The translations under genes and the position numbers were made by a program. A DNA stretch of 64,000 bases from Kalaharituber pfeilii (taxonomy: Eukaryota; Ascomycota; Pezizomycetes; Pezizales; Pezizaceae). Positions 61,238 to 64,000 of this stretch are shown one piece after another (the stretch's first letter is position 1; each line of letters begins with the position of its first letter). Where the stretch lies: contig WHUZ01000007.1 of the NCBI GenBank assembly GCA_015179045.1, positions 732,501-796,500 on the forward strand, in the 5' to 3' direction. The notes under the pieces were generated by a model. It did not search any database. It worked only from the letters and a program-made list of their open reading frames with translations, and was not told where the DNA came from.

Positions 61238-63275
61238 TCTACTTTTAAAATTATAACAATAATCCTTTATAAACTCAAGAGAACGTCCGCCTAGTCCAAT
61301 CATAATAATTGTGGTGACTACGCCCTCAGTGGCGAGGGTTACAGATACAATATACTTGTTCCATGTGTCAGCTACTGTGATCCTTGAAAACAGTGGGAGC
61401 GAGATTAGACCAAGTCTCCAAGCAGGACTCCGCTATCTAAAAACGAAGTGATGCTAGTACGCACTTTCATGTACAATAACAAGTACAATTGTGTAAAGGC
61501 AGTTTCTCTCTGCGTCTGTACGGTCCGTGCGTACGTCGTCGACTTGCAAGCACAAGCAAACGTAAGTTCGAGTTTCTTGCTTCTTCTCTTTCTCTTTCCT
61601 TCCCCTCTAACGCTTTGCCTAGCTTATTCCAATAGACTGAATACACTAACAGAAAATTAAATCAATCTGCTATGGCCCTTTTCCAAAAGGGATAACTATT
61701 ATCAAGCAGCTCTATAACCCCCTTCTCCCTCTCTGTATCACCCACGTAGTCCTCTCTTGCCTCATGTGCCCCTGTCCGACCATACCATTTACTTTTCAAA
61801 AACGTGCCACACTGAGGCTCCCTATCGGGACCTCTTAGTAAGTCGCTTTCATCTCGTTTCCACTTCGTGACCGGGAGGGTATACTCGGACCCCCCGCTGA
61901 ACTATTGCTCGATGAATGTTTTTGCAGATGGCTATTTCGCTGTCAATTGTAATAGACATGGTTATCCCAGAGGAGCAATTACTTTATGGAACATTTGATG
62001 ATGCAGGGGATATCGAGGTTCTATCATATCAAAGTCAACTGAGTTACTAGAGGCATTAATTACTATTCAACTGCTACTATAGTACTCCAACATTGATAAG
62101 CTATTGATAGTAACCTGATGTTCACGTCTCACTGTGATGCTTTGGAAACGTGTCACCCACTGTATACAATACACACCTTAAAAGGGTATCGCAAGGGACA
62201 CGTGATCAAACGGGGCGAAAATTAAAATGTTTTATTCAAATTATGATCTAAATTCTTATTTCCCTTGTTCTCAGTCCTAACTTCATTTCCCTAGACGCTA
62301 TTTCAGACTTAACTGTCGTTGGTGCTAAATGACTGGGCTCCTTGTTAGCTATTCATCGCAAATCGTTTCGGGAAAGAGGTCAGATAAAGAAGAGCTTGCA
62401 ATCAAGTCAAGCCGGAACACAATAGATAAGCGATTTGTGTTGCCTAAGAGGTAATAGAAAAAGAAAAACAAAGAGGATAAAACAACGGCGGTATAGTTAT
62501 GGTAATTTAGCGCATATCACACGTAGAATATGGTACACGGAAGATGAAGATAAGCCCCCTCCACAGGCTCTCGATCGTAAAGGCACTAGCTGATGATAGT
62601 TGCATGCACAAAGTCATGACATGAAATTGAATTTTGTCGTGGCAGTACCTAATACGGTGAGTAGCTCTTTCTGGGTATGAAGACATGTAGTCTCTACTAT
62701 CAGAGAAGATTACTATGTCCCGTGTTGTGTGGCATTCGGACAGTTATCTTGATAGGAAGCGGTGTGACGCGTCAACAAAGCGTAACAATCTTGCTGTATG
62801 ACTGCAATACGCCTTCGTCAATTTGTGACGAAATAAGGAGCGCGACTGTTTTATTTATTTATTTATTTGTTTTTTGAAATAATTAGACACTTATGCCGGT
62901 TGCTGGAAACGAGATGCATTGGTACCAGGCGTAGTAGGAGTGTGAATCTTTTATCAGTCCTGCCTTTGTCCTATGAAGAGATCTGTCAATAAAACATAAT
63001 CTTATATGCAATAATCATAAAGAGGGGAGGGGAGCGGGGTTCATATTTGAACAAAAGGTAAAGAAACATGGTGAATTTCTTTGTTCAAGTAGTTATTTCA
63101 TTGTCTGCGCTAAATCTTGGAAAGCTGTGCATATGGATTATTGTAGCGACGGCTCAATTGATGGTGCTAATGATGAAGAACGACCAACACGGCTGCGAAG
63201 TGATGCGAAGACTGAAGTGTATTATTGTAATTCTGATTTTCGAATATTGCATGCGTGAATCTCTCTGAAGGACAC

Positions 63276-63761
63276 TGAGCTCTGAGAATAGGAAATAACA
63301 CACATAATGCTGAATTGATACAGAACGAAGATGAATGCCGAAGTTGTCCTGTTGCACATCAAGATACTTCTTTACCAGTCTCAGAAGACTTCGAGACTAT
63401 GAAGGTAGTTCCGTTGCGAACATGGACCAAAAAAACATGATTGATGACCAGTTCGCCGTAAACGTATCCTATCGTTCGCTTCGATCCGGACGACATGACA
63501 AGTTGGTGCACTGTATCTGAACTCCCAACGGGCTTGAGTCCGAAATTACTGAGGTTGTGATTGACAATGGAATGAAAACAAGAGTTGCGAAAAGCCGTGC
63601 AGAGGGCAAAGGTTGACCAGAGCGCGAAAGCAAAATACATTGAAGGTGGAACTCGAAGAAGCCAGGCATTAGCTGTTCAACAAGTGTTGAGATCATACAA
63701 AGTGTCCAGGGCCTCGAAATGGAAGGTCACAAGCCGCGACCTTCCAAACGCCTTGGACTGA
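63276..63761 (+). pseudogene. Decayed reading frame of unknown origin
   Basis: One frame reads through about 160 codons with protein-like composition (NEDECRSCPVAHQD, FETMKVVPLRTW, YPIVRFDPDD, VQRAKVDQSAKAKYIEGG, LAVQQVLRSY). It is interrupted by four stops before 63690 and ends at TGA 63759. Two of the stops are TGA and could come from CGA by deamination. No family is recognised; a transposon-derived or lost gene is possible. The frame is close to the window edge and may continue beyond it in another frame. Confidence 0.3.
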
Positions 63762-64000
63762 AGCTGTCTATGTGGTGCAATATTTCCGATTTACCGATGG
63801 CAGCAGGATTGAGATCTGGACTTGAAATACACAAATTGAAAGTCGTTGACGGACATTTCCCGACTCTGTTCCACTCGAATGCTGCCGTGGCCGAAGACGC
63901 TTTGAGAGTCTTCTGCTCTCATTGGTGCCTCTGAAAAGAGTTCGCTCAAGACCCTGTAACGTCGCCCGATCCCTTTTGCACTTTTGGGGAACATAGGAAA

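Larger units (their letters stand above)
56351..63275. other. Gene-poor region, nothing supported
   Basis: Open frames do not exceed 127 codons and none shows a family motif or a splice-consistent series. The stretch includes T-rich tracts (56887-56937), one copy of the 51-bp dispersed block, a CAAAA/poly-A tract (61186-61235) and an ATTT repeat (62850-62866). Confidence 0.6.

Overview
The window looks like nuclear DNA of a filamentous ascomycete. The evidence is short GT-AG introns (49-94 bases in most genes), an FlbD-type Myb regulator, an ascomycete-type C2H2 factor with the CPFCPDREHKYPRPDNLQR block, and a fungal ASPM homologue. Only about nine protein genes occur in 64 kb. They sit between long non-coding stretches rich in microsatellites, 23-57-base homopolymers and small inverted-repeat elements. 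That low density would fit a large Pezizomycete genome such as a truffle, but this is inference and not proven here.

Layout. Positions 1-13300 hold no gene I can support, only repeats and a possible non-autonomous DNA element (10201-10948). A GC-rich island (13310-14030) precedes the flbD-like gene (14985-15935, +). A second island (17600-18430) has no recognisable gene. A third (21590-22480) precedes a five-exon small conserved fungal gene (22755-24460, +). A QRI7-type mitochondrial t6A synthase gene follows (25391-27134, +); its frame is broken three times, each break at or beside a G or C homopolymer. A single-domain Myb/SANT gene lies at 28317-28952 (-). After another island comes a two-exon nucleotidyltransferase-fold gene (34097-34846, +). 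An island with a 33-base poly-C then leads into a calcineurin-like phosphoesterase (37050-38466, +), which converges on a two-repeat SANT/Myb gene (38861-39844, -). Two small inverted-repeat elements (40486-40660, 42051-42131) flank the start of a minus-strand block. That block holds a broken F-box/WD40 gene (42199-43907), a four-exon ASPM homologue (45516-50421) and a three-exon C2H2 transcription factor (51428-53787), whose upstream side is the largest GC island (54540-56350). Positions 56350-64000 are again gene-poor, with a decayed reading frame at the right edge.

Function. The genes are not an obvious pathway cluster. They cover transcription (one FlbD-type factor, two other SANT/Myb proteins, one C2H2 factor), spindle function (ASPM), mitochondrial tRNA modification (QRI7) and hydrolase or nucleotidyl-transfer enzymes. 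The recurrent arrangement is a GC-rich, homopolymer-bearing, GTAC-palindrome-containing island 0.1-2 kb upstream of several genes. Splice models were built by hand from protein-family patterns and splice signals, without any database search.
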